From Methanobacteriota archaeon (GTDB lineage Archaea; Halobacteriota; Methanomicrobia; Methanomicrobiales; Methanoculleaceae), in the NCBI GenBank assembly GCA_016841955.1, contig JAENYE010000004.1:156347-220346 (forward strand): a DNA stretch of 64,000 bases, given 5' to 3'. Below the pieces are notes generated by a model, which was not told the origin of the DNA, did no database searches, and saw nothing but the letters and a program-made list of their open reading frames with translations. Made by a program: the position numbers and the translations under genes. This document shows, piece by piece, positions 17,902 through 27,472 of the stretch. Position 1 is the first letter of the stretch. Every line of letters begins with the position of its first letter.

Positions 17902-18876
17902 CTACCTCCACATGAGCCACGAGAGCCAGAGAAGCAGGGCGAAGAGCAGCACGATCAGGACGACCGACCACTTCAGGTATCGTTTTGCGATGGCCTGGTC
18001 GCGGGGACCCCGGGGTTCGATCTTCAGCACGGTCACGGCGACGAGCGCGCCCGTTATCAGCCCGACGATCTGCCCGGCCACCAGCAGCGTAGTGGAGATC
18101 AGGCCCACAGGTTGGAGCACCAGGACGAGCCCGGTCACCACAGTCGGCGGGATGATGGCGGCAGCGATGGCGACGCCGGCGATCACCTCCGAAGTGCCCC
18201 GGTTGAACGCCAGCACTGCCGCGAACCCGAGGAGCACCGCCATCAGCGTGTAGATGGGGTTCACCACGATCCGTGAGGCGATCTCGTTGGTCAATGTGAG
18301 CGGTATGACGATATTGATGAGAAAGGTGGCAATTGCGGAGAGGATGAAGACGCCCAGGAGGAGCGCCGCCAGCACGCCGAGGCAACGCAGGGCGCTCTGG
18401 ATCCTGCCGAGAGCGGCATAGACGGCGAACCCGTAGATCGGGCCGATGATCGGGGAGAGGAGCATGGCCCCGATGATGATCACCGGGTTGTCGAGGAGCA
18501 GGCCGGAGAGGGCGATCAGCCCGGCGATGGACGTCAACGCCAGTTTATCGAGGTCGAGTTCTCCGTAGTCCTTAACAGTGTCAAGCAGTTTCTCGACCGG
18601 CGTCTTCTCTTCTTTTTTCTCGGTCTTCTTCTCGGCACGTTTCAGGAGCGACGAGATGACGAACTCCGGTGTCGATACCTCGATCATGTTCTCGTTGTAA
18701 CGCAGGTCCAGTACGCTCTGGATCTTCTCGATCAGGTCGTCGAGGGTCTCATCCGGCGTGTACATAGTGATCTCGTAGATGTCCTGAACGAGCGATATCG
18801 TGTACTGCAAGCCTTCGAGAGCCTCCTCTACCTCGTTATGCCCGTCTTCCCGTACGTGTACAACGATCTTTTTCAT
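17902..18876 (-). CDS. DUF389 (TIGR00341) membrane protein
   Basis: A 324-residue protein. The first 130 residues are a soluble ferredoxin-like domain (MKKIVVHVREDGHNEVEEAL), ending in a charged KKTEKKEEKT linker. The rest contains about six membrane helices with LLDNPVIIIGAMLLSPIIGPIYG, the hallmark glycine/proline segment of DUF389, and AGVAIAAAIIPPTVVTGLVLVL. The family is widespread in haloarchaea and methanogens without an established function. The start is ATG 18876. It is read toward the phosphate operon. Confidence 0.9.
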   Translation of the reverse strand: MKKIVVHVREDGHNEVEEALEGLQYTISLVQDIYEITMYTPDETLDDLIEKIQSVLDLRYNENMIEVSTPEFVISSLLKRAEKKTEKKEEKTPVEKLLDTVKDYGELDLDKLALTSIAGLIALSGLLLDNPVIIIGAMLLSPIIGPIYGFAVYAALGRIQSALRCLGVLAALLLGVFILSAIATFLINIVIPLTLTNEIASRIVVNPIYTLMAVLLGFAAVLAFNRGTSEVIAGVAIAAAIIPPTVVTGLVLVLQPVGLISTTLLVAGQIVGLITGALVAVTVLKIEPRGPRDQAIAKRYLKWSVVLIVLLFALLLWLSWLMWR

Positions 18877-19619
18877 GATCTGCTGGCCTGCATACTTCCG
18901 GAGGGTGCGAACCTCTGATCGGGCAGTGCCCGATCAACCGGTTGATCCAGTATTCGACGAATCTTTGGGCTCCGATGCACCCCCTGCCGCTCGCAGGTTC
19001 TCCTTGAGATCTTATTCCACAAATTCACGGGGGCAATGCTCCGTTGCGCGGCAGCGCGGGCGTTCCGGCCGTTCCGGCCGTTCCGGGGTGGAAAATATCG
19101 GCACGGCAGCCCCCGTCCCGCCGTCGACGGCAGGTTCCCCGTCCACGGGCACAACCCCGGCAACGGTACTGTCCACCAGCAGTGTAATGGCGGCAGATGG
19201 ATTTAAGGTTTCCCGGACACGTGGGAGAGAAGGACGATCCGGCACCGATCCTTCCGACCGGAGGCAGGGGAGCCCGGAGAGGACCGTCATGCTGCCGGAC
19301 GGCAGGGAACGGCGTGAACGATACCCTGTATCACGGGAACATACCTGTCGTCAGGAATTGCGGAAGAAATGTGGTTCTGCACCTGCGATGCTCGAGCTCG
19401 CAAGTCGAAAACGCTTCGCGTTTTCTCCTGCTCCGGTCCTTCGGACCATCGCATTTAGAGAGAAGAGGATACACCAAAAAGACGACGTCAAGGGGGGAAG
19501 TGTCTTATGTGGATCCAAATCTCTCTAGGGCTATTTAGTCCATATTGATATTTAATAATTTCCATTTTTTAAAAAAGTAGAAAATAAAGGTTTTGGCCGG
19601 TTGCCCGGGCGTTTACGGA
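18877..19619. other. gene-free region with hairpin repeats
   Basis: No convincing gene. Around 19055-19080 a 9-bp unit GTTCCGGCC is repeated three times. At about 19390-19455 there is a copy of the dispersed hairpin repeat: GAAAACGCTTCGCGTTTTC (self-complementary) followed by GGTCCTTCGGACC. An A/T-rich block with T and A runs (about 19540-19590) precedes the end of the rhodanese gene and may act as terminator sequence. Confidence 0.6.
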
Positions 19620-20582
19620 TTACCGTGCAGGAGCCGCCTCTGCTTTGCGTTCTCTGGGTTCCGGCCCCTCTACGACCTGATTATCCGGATGCGTGACCCA
19701 CTCGGTGAACGATCCCTCGTAGATCCGAACGTTGGGGTGGAGGTAGAACCACTTTAAGAGGACGAACTCGTTGGTGGCTTCCCGGCCGGTTCCGCACGAG
19801 CATATGACGGTCCTGCTCCGGTCGACGCCGTGCTCTTCCAGGATCATGTCGAGTTCGTCGTTCGATTTGAGCAGCGCCGGGTTCGCCTCCTCCATCAGGC
19901 TTTTCCAGGGCAGGTTGATGGCACCGGGGATATGCCCGGCCTTCCGCCAGGGTCCCTTTCCTTCATACACCTTTGCCGGACGCGCATCGAGCACGACCAC
20001 ATCATCGTTGTCCTTGATCCGCCGGAACTCCTCGTACCCGATTGAGTAGTCGTCGCGAACCTCGACGGTGAAGCCGGACGGCTCAACCGCGGGATAATCC
20101 TGCGAGAGTTCCCGGCCCTCGTTCTTCCACGCGTCGAGCCCTCCGTCGAGGATGTATACGACGTTGTGGCCGTACTTCGCCAGGGTATAGGCCATCATCG
20201 TCTGACCAAGCCCGTCACCCGCGCCGGAGAACGCGCCTTTCCCTGTGTAGACGACGACCGGGGAGTCGGCCGCAAGACCTGCACGCCGGAACGATTCCTG
20301 CAGGCAGGCGTTCGGGCTGTACGACGTCGGGAATCCGCGGTTGGATACCCGCAGGACCCCCTCGGTCAGGTAGACGGCACCGGGGATGTGCTCCTGGATG
20401 TAGTCGTGCACGTTCGGCTGGACGTCGAGGATCGTCAGGTTGGCATCGTTCAAGTGGTCGGCCAGCCAGCCCGGGGTCACGAGTTTGACCTTCCCGTCAC
20501 CCTGGGGATACGGGACATTCTCCCGGTCGCTTGAGGCCTGCAGGCGCTCCATGCCGCCGGGGGTAAACATCTTCTCTTCCAT
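19620..20582 (-). CDS. two-domain rhodanese / thiosulfate sulfurtransferase
   Basis: A 320-residue sulfurtransferase. The N-terminal rhodanese domain (LTILDVQPNVHDYIQEHIPGAVYL) has YTGKGAFSG where the active-site Cys would be and is structural only. The C-terminal domain (VVVLDARPAKVYEGKGPWRKAGHIPGAINLPW) has the catalytic loop CSCGTGREATNEF. This inactive-plus-active arrangement is normal for SseA-type enzymes. ATG 20582 is chosen because GAGGTG lies six bases upstream; the in-frame ATGs at 20588 and 20654 are less well placed. It may supply sulfane sulfur or detoxify cyanide or thiosulfate. Confidence 0.88.
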   Translation of the reverse strand: MEEKMFTPGGMERLQASSDRENVPYPQGDGKVKLVTPGWLADHLNDANLTILDVQPNVHDYIQEHIPGAVYLTEGVLRVSNRGFPTSYSPNACLQESFRRAGLAADSPVVVYTGKGAFSGAGDGLGQTMMAYTLAKYGHNVVYILDGGLDAWKNEGRELSQDYPAVEPSGFTVEVRDDYSIGYEEFRRIKDNDDVVVLDARPAKVYEGKGPWRKAGHIPGAINLPWKSLMEEANPALLKSNDELDMILEEHGVDRSRTVICSCGTGREATNEFVLLKWFYLHPNVRIYEGSFTEWVTHPDNQVVEGPEPRERKAEAAPAR

Positions 20583-20967
20583 TCCCATCACCTCATAAGG
20601 CGTATTCTCACCTGGTAGCGGGTGAGCCTGGCCCCACTGCGGGCTTGAGACCACATATACCTTGTGCAGGATCCGGTGGAGGGCGGGTTCGGGGGCACAA
20701 GGGTGTGCGACGGGCCGCAGGGTGCGACGTTCCGGAGGAACGGAGCAATAGCACCGCTAGGTGCGGGGCCGGAGTTCGAGAAAACGCGAAGCGTTTTCGA
20801 GTTGCGACGGGAGCACCCCCCCTGCAACGGGGAAGCCCCGGGAACTGGCAGGGTGGACATAATATGGCGTCTGGGTGAACGACGTTCCGACAGGAACGTC
20901 GCACTCGAAGACCTTCGGTCTTCTCAAGCTCCGGTTCTTCGCACCTTCGGTGCTCACGCTCCGGTTC
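20583..20967. repeat. dense cluster of short hairpin repeats
   Basis: This spacer is packed with short inverted repeats: GACGTTCCGGAGGAACG, CACCGCTAGGTGC, GAAAACGCGAAGCGTTTTC (about 20780-20800), GACGTTCCGACAGGAACGTC (about 20880-20900), GACCTTCGGTC, CACCTTCGGTG and GGTTCTTACGAACC (to about 20985). Several have a C(TTCG)G loop. The cluster runs into the last codons of the UPF0173 gene, whose C-terminal tail is partly encoded by repeat sequence. Confidence 0.65.
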
Positions 20968-21669
20968 TTACGAACCATCGCGCTCCGAACCGTCGCACTC
21001 CCCGGAGCTCTCCGGACCAACCTCGATGCTCTCTCCCGGCGAGAGAATCCTGACCCGGATCGACGTCGTCCGCTCGATAGCCCGCTTGAAGTTCTCCACG
21101 TCCTGCCGGATGGCGGGGAACGTGTCATAGTGCATCGGGATCACCAGCCGCGCTCCGATGTACCGGGCCGCGATCATCGCCTCGTCGGGCCCCATCGTGA
21201 AGCATCCGCCGACGGGGAGGAGCGCCACATCCGGCCGGTAGAGATCCCGGATGAGCTGCATGTCGGAGAAGAGCGCCGTATCGCCTGCGTGGTAGACGCT
21301 GATGCCGTCCATCGCGATGACGAACCCGGCGGCAACGCCGCCGTAGAAGCCCGGGCCCTCGTCCTCCAGCCACGACGAGTGGAGCGCGGGCGTCATAGTG
21401 AACCGGACGCCGTCAACGGTGATGCTGCCGCCGATGTTCATCGGTTCGGCAGGAACACCCTTCGCTGCCAGGTACTTCGCCACCTCGTTGATGGCGACCG
21501 TCTTCTTCGACAACTGCGCGGCAATGCCCAGGTGGTCCGCATGGGCGTGCGTCACGGCAACGATATCGGGTTCCGCGGGGAGTGAGCCCTCCGTGATGAA
21601 GGGGTCGATGAGGATCGTCCGCGATCCAACGAGCGAGAAACATGCGTGGCCAAGCCAGGTCAACCTCAT
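20968..21669 (-). CDS. UPF0173 metal-dependent hydrolase
   Basis: A 233-residue metallo-beta-lactamase-fold hydrolase of the UPF0173 family. The motif THAHADHLG and the downstream residues in VYHAGDTALFSDM and LVIPMHYDTFP supply the dinuclear metal ligands. LLPVGGCFTMGPDEA is family-specific. The true substrate is unknown. The C-terminus (about the last 20 residues, ESSGECDGSERDGS) is unusual. It runs into the hairpin repeat cluster, suggesting the end of the gene was extended or replaced by repeat sequence. Confidence 0.88.
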   Translation of the reverse strand: MRLTWLGHACFSLVGSRTILIDPFITEGSLPAEPDIVAVTHAHADHLGIAAQLSKKTVAINEVAKYLAAKGVPAEPMNIGGSITVDGVRFTMTPALHSSWLEDEGPGFYGGVAAGFVIAMDGISVYHAGDTALFSDMQLIRDLYRPDVALLPVGGCFTMGPDEAMIAARYIGARLVIPMHYDTFPAIRQDVENFKRAIERTTSIRVRILSPGESIEVGPESSGECDGSERDGS

Positions 21670-21732
21670 GGAGAAGAGATCGATCTGGATACTAAAAAAT
21701 GTTCAGTGGGTTACAGAGGGTGGGCCAGGGTT

Positions 21733-22341
21733 TCAGAACTCTCCCATGTCGATCGCTTCGGTGATGTCGATCGCCTCGCTCAGGCCATCGTTGACGACAC
21801 CGCGCGTCATCAGCTCGGAGAGATCGCGGTCTTCCATCACATCCCTGATCCGTTCCAGGTACGGGTCCAGGGTGGTGTCCCTCTGCTGCTCGATCACATG
21901 GCGGTACTCACGAAGCGTCGAGGGGCTTACGTCGAGTTCCTCGCTGATCTCCTTCATGGTCTTCCCCGAATCAAGAAGCTCCGCCATCGCCCCCTGGTCG
22001 AACGGCATCTTGAAGTCGAGTTCCCTGAAGAGTTTGAGGCGGACCCGGGCACGTGCCACGGTCTTGCTCAGCTTCTCATCGCCGAGCGCCCTCGCAATCT
22101 CGGTATCGTTCTTGCCGTCGTAATACGCAACCACGAGTTTTGCAAGCTGCCGCGGGGCGAGTTTGGTCTTGAAATACCCCTGATCGAGGACTTCCCGCAT
22201 GATCAGGGCGATCTCGCGCTCAACAGCGTCGCGATCCCGAAGCGTACCGTGAACCTTTCTCATCGGCTCAACGATCGTCTTCTTGTTCGTGATGGTCGTG
22301 AACAGCTCAAGTAGCTGCTGCTTGCGGGTATCTTCTGCCAT
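21733..22341 (-). CDS. conserved archaeal HTH protein
   Basis: A 202-residue helical protein. The segments DTEIARALGDEKLSKTVARARVRLKLF and KTMKEISEELDVSPSTLREYRHVIE each look like helix-turn-helix units, so it may bind DNA or another nucleic acid. It resembles proteins annotated in haloarchaea as conditioned medium-induced protein 4; I give that link low weight. The start is ATG 22341, with a GAGAGAGAC stretch upstream and a TATA box (ATATATATA near 22403-22412) about 65 bp before the start. Confidence 0.72.
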   Translation of the reverse strand: MAEDTRKQQLLELFTTITNKKTIVEPMRKVHGTLRDRDAVEREIALIMREVLDQGYFKTKLAPRQLAKLVVAYYDGKNDTEIARALGDEKLSKTVARARVRLKLFRELDFKMPFDQGAMAELLDSGKTMKEISEELDVSPSTLREYRHVIEQQRDTTLDPYLERIRDVMEDRDLSELMTRGVVNDGLSEAIDITEAIDMGEF

Positions 22342-22651
22342 GTCCGTCTCTCTCTGTTCTGCATTCCACCGTCTGGTTCTGAGGGTCACCCATGATGACC
22401 TTGGATATATATACTTTGTCCCCCAACCGGGGCGTAACGTTCCCTACATTACAACCGCTAACATTTAAAGCTTACCATATAATCCGTCGGAACAGAAAGA
22501 TCATTTTCGCAGATGTAACCATTTCTTCCGGGATATTACTCTCCGTGGAAAAAAAACCTCCTCATTCAGCCCCTTTTTCGATGAATTGTGATCTCGCGCG
22601 AGGGGAGGACCATTCTTTAATAGCACCGGCGCTCAAGTGTACTGCAAGACT
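22342..22651. promoter_or_regulatory. divergent promoter region before glyS
   Basis: The minus-strand gene has a TATA box at about 22403-22415. The plus-strand glyS gene has TTCTTTAATAG at about 22612-22622, placing a start of transcription close to ATG 22652, so the mRNA may be leaderless. The middle is A/T-rich, without an open frame of protein character or a clear repeat. Confidence 0.55.
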
Positions 22652-24382
22652 ATGGCCGAGACGAGCGATATTTACGAAAAAGTCATGGAAGTGGCCAGAA
22701 GACGTGGTTTCGTCTGGCCCTCATCCGAGATATACGGCTCGATTGCCGGGTTCATCGACTATGGCCCGCTCGGAGCGATGATGAAGCGCAACGTCGAGAA
22801 CCTCTGGCGATCGTTCTACGTCTTCCAGGAAGGCTACTACGAGATCGAATGCCCCACTGTTGGCAATGAAGCAATCTTCGTCGCATCCGGTCATGTGAAA
22901 GAGTTTGCCGATAAGATGGTGCAGTGTCCGCACTGCGGTGAATACCTCCGCGCCGATCACATCGCGGAGGAGAACGGCATCGATAATGCGGGCACGCTCC
23001 CGGCGGAGACGCTCCAGGCGGCGATCTACGAACTGCCCTGCCCTGCATGCAAGGAACGCCTGGGCGAAGCGGGCGTCTTTGCGTTCAACCTTATGTTCGA
23101 GACGACCATCGGCCCGGGGTCGCAACGGAAGGGCTACCTGCGCCCTGAGACCGCCCAGGGCATCTTCACCGATTTCTCCCGGCTCCTGCGCTTCTACCGG
23201 GACAAACTCCCCTTCGGCGCCGTCCAGATCGGGAAGTCCTACCGGAACGAGATCTCCCCCCGCCAGGGCATGATCCGGCTGCGGGAGTTCTCCCAGGCGG
23301 AAGCCGAGATCTTCGTTCACCCCGACCGGAAGAACCATCCCGCCTTCCACCGCTACGCGGATTACACGGCGCCCCTCCTCACCATCGCGCGGCAGTTAGA
23401 TAACCAGGATCCCGCCGCAATCACGATGCGTGTCGCCGTGGACGAGGGGCTGATCGCAAACGAGTACGTCGCCTACTACATCGCGCTCACGCACCGGATC
23501 CTGACCGCCATCGGCGTTGACCCGGCGAAACTCCGGTTCCGCCAGCACCTGACGGACGAGCGGGCGCACTACGCGGCCGACTGCTGGGACGCCGAGGTCT
23601 ACTCCGGCCGATTCGGGTGGGTCGAGATCGTCGGCATCGCCGACCGCACCAACTACGACCTGCGCTCGCACGCCGGGCATTCCGGCACCTCGATGACGGT
23701 CTTCATGCCCTACGACGAGCCGAAACGGGTCACAAAAAGGCGGATCGTGGCCGACATGGGCGTGCTCGGCCCCAGGTTCCGCGGCAAGGCGAAGGCGATC
23801 GCGGATGCCCTGGCAGCATCCGAGCCGGGAGAGGACGGCGCGCGGGTCACCGTCGACGGCGAAGAGTTCTTCATCCCCGCCGACCTCTACCAGGTCCGGG
23901 AAGAGGAAGTGGAGGTCCGCGGCGAAGAGGTGATGCCCCATGTCATCGAGCCTTCATACGGGATCGACCGGATGATCTACGTCGCTCTCGAGCACAGCTA
24001 CGCCGAGGAGGAGGTCGAGGGCGAGATCCGGAAGGTGCTCCGGCTCCCGCCGGCGGTCGCACCGGTTCAGGTCGCCGTCTTCCCGCTGATGAACCGGGAC
24101 GGCCTCGATAGCATCGCGCAGACGATTACAGAGCGGCTCACCGGATGCCGCATCCTTGCCCAGTACGACGACTCCGGCGCCATCGGCAGGCGTTACCGGA
24201 GACAGGACGAGGTCGGGACACCCTTTGCCGTCACCGTCGACTACGATACGCTCGAGGACAACACCGCGACCATACGGGACCGCGACAGCATGGAGCAGGT
24301 CCGGGTGCCGGTCGAGCGGCTGCCGGAGTTCCTCTCCACACTCATCTCCGGCGCCACCACGTTCCGTGAACTCAGGGCATGA
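22652..24382 (+). CDS. glyS: glycyl-tRNA synthetase (archaeal/eukaryal type)
   Basis: A 576-residue class II synthetase that charges tRNA-Gly. Motif 1 lies in SEIYGSIAGFIDYGPLGAMMKRN. The N-terminal zinc-type cysteines are CPHCGEY and CPACKER. Motif 2 lies in FGAVQIGKSYRNEISPRQGMIRLREFSQAE, and motif 3 in SYGIDRMIYVALEH. The anticodon-binding domain starts at APVQVAVFPLM. Length and order match alpha-2 archaeal enzymes. ATG 22652 is used rather than GTG 22637 because MAETSDIYEKVMEVARRRGF is the normal start. Its last codons overlap the hef start as ATGA. Confidence 0.97.
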   Translation: MAETSDIYEKVMEVARRRGFVWPSSEIYGSIAGFIDYGPLGAMMKRNVENLWRSFYVFQEGYYEIECPTVGNEAIFVASGHVKEFADKMVQCPHCGEYLRADHIAEENGIDNAGTLPAETLQAAIYELPCPACKERLGEAGVFAFNLMFETTIGPGSQRKGYLRPETAQGIFTDFSRLLRFYRDKLPFGAVQIGKSYRNEISPRQGMIRLREFSQAEAEIFVHPDRKNHPAFHRYADYTAPLLTIARQLDNQDPAAITMRVAVDEGLIANEYVAYYIALTHRILTAIGVDPAKLRFRQHLTDERAHYAADCWDAEVYSGRFGWVEIVGIADRTNYDLRSHAGHSGTSMTVFMPYDEPKRVTKRRIVADMGVLGPRFRGKAKAIADALAASEPGEDGARVTVDGEEFFIPADLYQVREEEVEVRGEEVMPHVIEPSYGIDRMIYVALEHSYAEEEVEGEIRKVLRLPPAVAPVQVAVFPLMNRDGLDSIAQTITERLTGCRILAQYDDSGAIGRRYRRQDEVGTPFAVTVDYDTLEDNTATIRDRDSMEQVRVPVERLPEFLSTLISGATTFRELRA

Positions 24383-26628
24383 ACTACGTTTCCCACCCGC
24401 TGATCCGGCCAGAAAGCATCGAGGAGCGGCGGTATCAACTCTCCATTGCGCTCCGGGCGCTTGACGCGAACACGATGGTCGTCCTCCCGACCGGGCTCGG
24501 GAAGACGGCCGTCGCGCTCATCGTCGCGGCGTCCCGCCTCTACTCCCACCCCGGGAAGGTGCTGATGCTTGCACCCACAAAACCCCTGGTCGAGCAGCAT
24601 CTCCGTTTCTTCAGGCAGTTCATGCTCTCCCGGGACGGCTCCGAGCCGCAGGAGTCCGATTTCGCCATGTTCACCGGGGACACCCCCCCGGAGGAGCGGA
24701 CCAGGGCCTGGGAAGCGTGCCGGGTCTGTTTTGCCACCCCGCAGGTGATCAAGAACGACTGCCTGGCAGGGAGATACAGCCTCGCCGACGTCGTGCTGCT
24801 GGTCGTGGACGAGTGCCACCGGGCGGTGGGGAACTACGCCTACGTCTTCCTTGCCGGGCACTACTGCGCCACGGCAGGCGAGCCCCTGCTGCTCGCGATG
24901 ACCGCCTCTCCCGGAGGGGACCAGGCGAAGGTGCAGGAGGTCTGCAACAACCTGCATATCGAGGCGGTCGAAACAAGGGTGGAGACCGACGAGGACGTCC
25001 ACCCCTACATCCACGAGCGCGATATCCAGTACGTCGACGTCCACCTGCCCGAAGAACTGCAGGCGGCGCTCGTCGTCCTCCGGGGACTCGTGGAGTCGCG
25101 CCTCACCCGGCTCGCGAAACTTAATTTCCGCGTCCCGAAGCCGGACAAGCTCTCGATGAAGGCGCTCAACGGCCTGAATGCCCAGATCCAGCAGCGTATA
25201 CGGACACGGGACCCCTCTGCGTTCATCGCGGCGTCCCTGCACGCCGAGTGCATGAAGCTCCGCCATGCCATCTCGCTCGTCGAGACTCAAGGAAGCGAGG
25301 CGCTTAAACTCTACCTGGCCCGGCTCGGCGCGGAGGGGGCCTCAAGTGCAGGAAGCAAGGCCAGCAAGCGCCTCGTCGCCGATCCCGCCTACCGGCACCT
25401 CGTCGAGGCCGCCGCCGGCTGGAAGGAGGAACTCCACCCCAAGGTCGCCATCGTCCGGGAACTGGTCCGGGCGCAGCTTGCGGCGCACCCGGACAGCCGG
25501 ATCATCGTCTTTGCCACCTACCGCGACACCGTCCAGACGCTCGTCGAAGCGCTCTCTGCGAGCGGCATCGCCTGCGAGCGGTTCGTCGGCCAGGCCTCCC
25601 GGGACGCGGAGCGGGGACTCTCGCAGAAAGAGCAGATCGCGAGCCTCGCCCGGTTCCGGGAGGGCGAGTTCAGGTGCCTGGTCGCGACTTCCGTGGGCGA
25701 GGAAGGGCTCGACGTCCCCTCGACGGACATGGTGATCTTCTACGAGGCCGTCCCCTCGGAGATCAGGAGCATCCAGCGGAAGGGGCGGACCGGTAGGAGC
25801 GGGAGCGGCACGATCGTCGTGCTGGTGACGAAAGGCACGTCCGACGAGACGTTCCGGTACGTGAGCCAGACCCGGGAGCGGGCGATGGTGACCGGGATCA
25901 GGAACATGAGCGCGGCGCCCGCATCTGCTTCCGCTCCGTCCGTCCCGGCCGCCGCCAGACAGACGGACTTCCTCGCGTTTGCTCCGGCGGGGCCGGCGAT
26001 CACCGTCGACGACCGGGAGACGTCATCGCGGGTCGCCGGGCGCCTGCACGAACTCGGGGCGTCGATCACGCTCGAGCGCCTTGAGTTCGGCGACTACGCC
26101 ATCGGCGACCGTATCCTTGTCGAGCGCAAGACCGTGCAGGACTTCATGAACACCCTGGTGGAGCGGGACCTCTTCGGGCAGATCAGGGCCATGGCCGACG
26201 CGGTGCCGCGCCCCGTCCTGATCATCGAGGGAGTTGACGACCTTTATGCGGTGCGGAACATTCACCCGAACGCTATCCGGGGCACGCTCGCCGCCATCAC
26301 GGTCGATATGGGGGTCGCGCTGATGCGCACGAGGGATGCGGACGACACCGCCGAGGTGCTCTACGTCCTCGCACAGCGGGAGGGGAGCGAGCGGGGAGAG
26401 CGGAAGGTGCACCCGAAGAAGTCCTACCGGTCGGTCCGCGAAGAGCAGGAGTACGCACTCGCCGCGTTCCCGAACATCGGCATGAAAAGCGCACGGCTCC
26501 TCCTCGAGCACTTCGGGTCGCTCAAGGCGATCATCGATGCCGAACCGGAGGAACTGGCGTCGGTGCACGGGATCGGGGAAAAGACCGCCCGTGCTATATG
26601 GGATCTCGCCCGCAGGCCTTACCGCTGA
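24379..26628 (+). CDS. hef: Hef: XPF/FANCM-type helicase-nuclease
   Basis: A 749-residue protein that processes branched DNA at stalled forks. The helicase part has VVLPTGLGKTAVAL (Walker A), VVDECHRAVG (motif II), MTASPGG (III) and QRKGRTGRSGSG (VI). The nuclease part starts near residue 540 (ITVDDRETSSRVAGRL) and has the ERKTVQDF catalytic motif (ERKx3D). Tandem HhH motifs end the protein (FPNIGMKSARLLLEHFG, VHGIGEKTARAIWDL). All key residues of both enzymes are present. It is translationally coupled to glyS by a 4-bp overlap and converges with a small zinc-ribbon gene, overlapping its end by 10 bp. Confidence 0.96.
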   Translation: MNYVSHPLIRPESIEERRYQLSIALRALDANTMVVLPTGLGKTAVALIVAASRLYSHPGKVLMLAPTKPLVEQHLRFFRQFMLSRDGSEPQESDFAMFTGDTPPEERTRAWEACRVCFATPQVIKNDCLAGRYSLADVVLLVVDECHRAVGNYAYVFLAGHYCATAGEPLLLAMTASPGGDQAKVQEVCNNLHIEAVETRVETDEDVHPYIHERDIQYVDVHLPEELQAALVVLRGLVESRLTRLAKLNFRVPKPDKLSMKALNGLNAQIQQRIRTRDPSAFIAASLHAECMKLRHAISLVETQGSEALKLYLARLGAEGASSAGSKASKRLVADPAYRHLVEAAAGWKEELHPKVAIVRELVRAQLAAHPDSRIIVFATYRDTVQTLVEALSASGIACERFVGQASRDAERGLSQKEQIASLARFREGEFRCLVATSVGEEGLDVPSTDMVIFYEAVPSEIRSIQRKGRTGRSGSGTIVVLVTKGTSDETFRYVSQTRERAMVTGIRNMSAAPASASAPSVPAAARQTDFLAFAPAGPAITVDDRETSSRVAGRLHELGASITLERLEFGDYAIGDRILVERKTVQDFMNTLVERDLFGQIRAMADAVPRPVLIIEGVDDLYAVRNIHPNAIRGTLAAITVDMGVALMRTRDADDTAEVLYVLAQREGSERGERKVHPKKSYRSVREEQEYALAAFPNIGMKSARLLLEHFGSLKAIIDAEPEELASVHGIGEKTARAIWDLARRPYR

Positions 26629-26999
26629 CCCAGCGTTGCGAGCGCTTCTGCACCCCGTTCGATCGCCATCATCAGGGTCAGGCATTCGCTGGCCCTCTGC
26701 TCGCCCCTGATGCGCTCGCAGAGGTGGATGATCGTCCGCTCGAGTTCCGCGGCAACCCGGCCTCGCGGTTCCCGGGCGGCTGCCGCCGGTGCGGAAGACT
26801 GCCCGGGAACCGGAACCTCGCCAGGCGGCTCCGGTTCCGGAAGAGGTTCGCCGGAGGTTTCCTGCGGACAGATCACGCACTGTGTCTCTCCCTTGTACTC
26901 AAACAGGGGGTACCCGCAGACCTTACAGGATTTGGCGAGCATTTTTCCTCCCTTCAGGAGGTACCCGGCCATGACTTCGTCAGCCTGATCAGCCGTCAT
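26619..26999 (-). CDS. Sjogren's/scleroderma autoantigen 1-type zinc ribbon protein
   Basis: A 126-residue protein with an N-terminal helix (QADEVMAGYLLKGGKMLAKSCKVCGYPLFEYKGETQCVICPQ) that is characteristic of the SSSCA1 (p27) family found in archaea and eukaryotes. CxxC pairs (CKVC, CVIC) form a zinc ribbon. The middle is Pro/Glu/Ala-rich and disordered. A C-terminal helix (AELERTIIHLCERIRGEQRAS) follows. The function is not established. Its 3' end overlaps the end of hef by 10 bp. Confidence 0.85.
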   Translation of the reverse strand: MTADQADEVMAGYLLKGGKMLAKSCKVCGYPLFEYKGETQCVICPQETSGEPLPEPEPPGEVPVPGQSSAPAAAAREPRGRVAAELERTIIHLCERIRGEQRASECLTLMMAIERGAEALATLGQR

Positions 27000-27065
27000 T
27001 TCGTCGAACTCCCTTAATCAACTTATATATGTCTGGATGCCATTAATAATAGAGGGGTAATTCTA

Positions 27066-27329
27066 ATGGCAAGTCCAGACGAAACAATACGGATCTGCAT
27101 CCAGATGCTGCAGAATATCAGCGAGGATTCCACCATTCCACGCAATATCCGGCGCGTCGCAGACGCGACCAAAACTGTTCTCCAGGATGATTCCCGGAGT
27201 ATCGGTCTCCGTGCCGCAACCGCAATCTCCATGATCGACGAGATCAGCAACGACCCGAACATGCCGGTCCACGCACGGACCCGCATCTGGGAACTGGTAT
27301 CCCAGCTTGAAACGGTGCCTCTCGATTAA
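27066..27329 (+). CDS. UPF0147 family protein
   Basis: An 87-residue helical protein matching the archaeal UPF0147 family along its whole length ([62 protein letters not shown]). The function is unknown. Members are nearly universal in euryarchaea. It has GAGGGG about nine bases before ATG 27066. It is divergent from the zinc ribbon gene, with ATATAT-type boxes at 27022-27035 serving the minus strand. Confidence 0.93.
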   Translation: MASPDETIRICIQMLQNISEDSTIPRNIRRVADATKTVLQDDSRSIGLRAATAISMIDEISNDPNMPVHARTRIWELVSQLETVPLD

Positions 27330-27472
27330 ATCACTCATTCTTCCTGAACGAATCCGGCGAAGACCGGAAGCAGGGTGATACTATCCGGGGTTGCCAGCCT
27401 GGCGCCGCACCCCTGCCCGTCGTATGCCTCCGGCAGCCGGGGCCGTATGTCTCACGCTTTTTTTTCCGGCGT

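Noticed and set aside
19012..19290. Minus-strand frame of 92 codons in the spacer before the rhodanese gene
   Set aside because: Low complexity (PERPERPER from a 9-bp DNA repeat), no promoter or ribosome site, and it overlaps repeat DNA.
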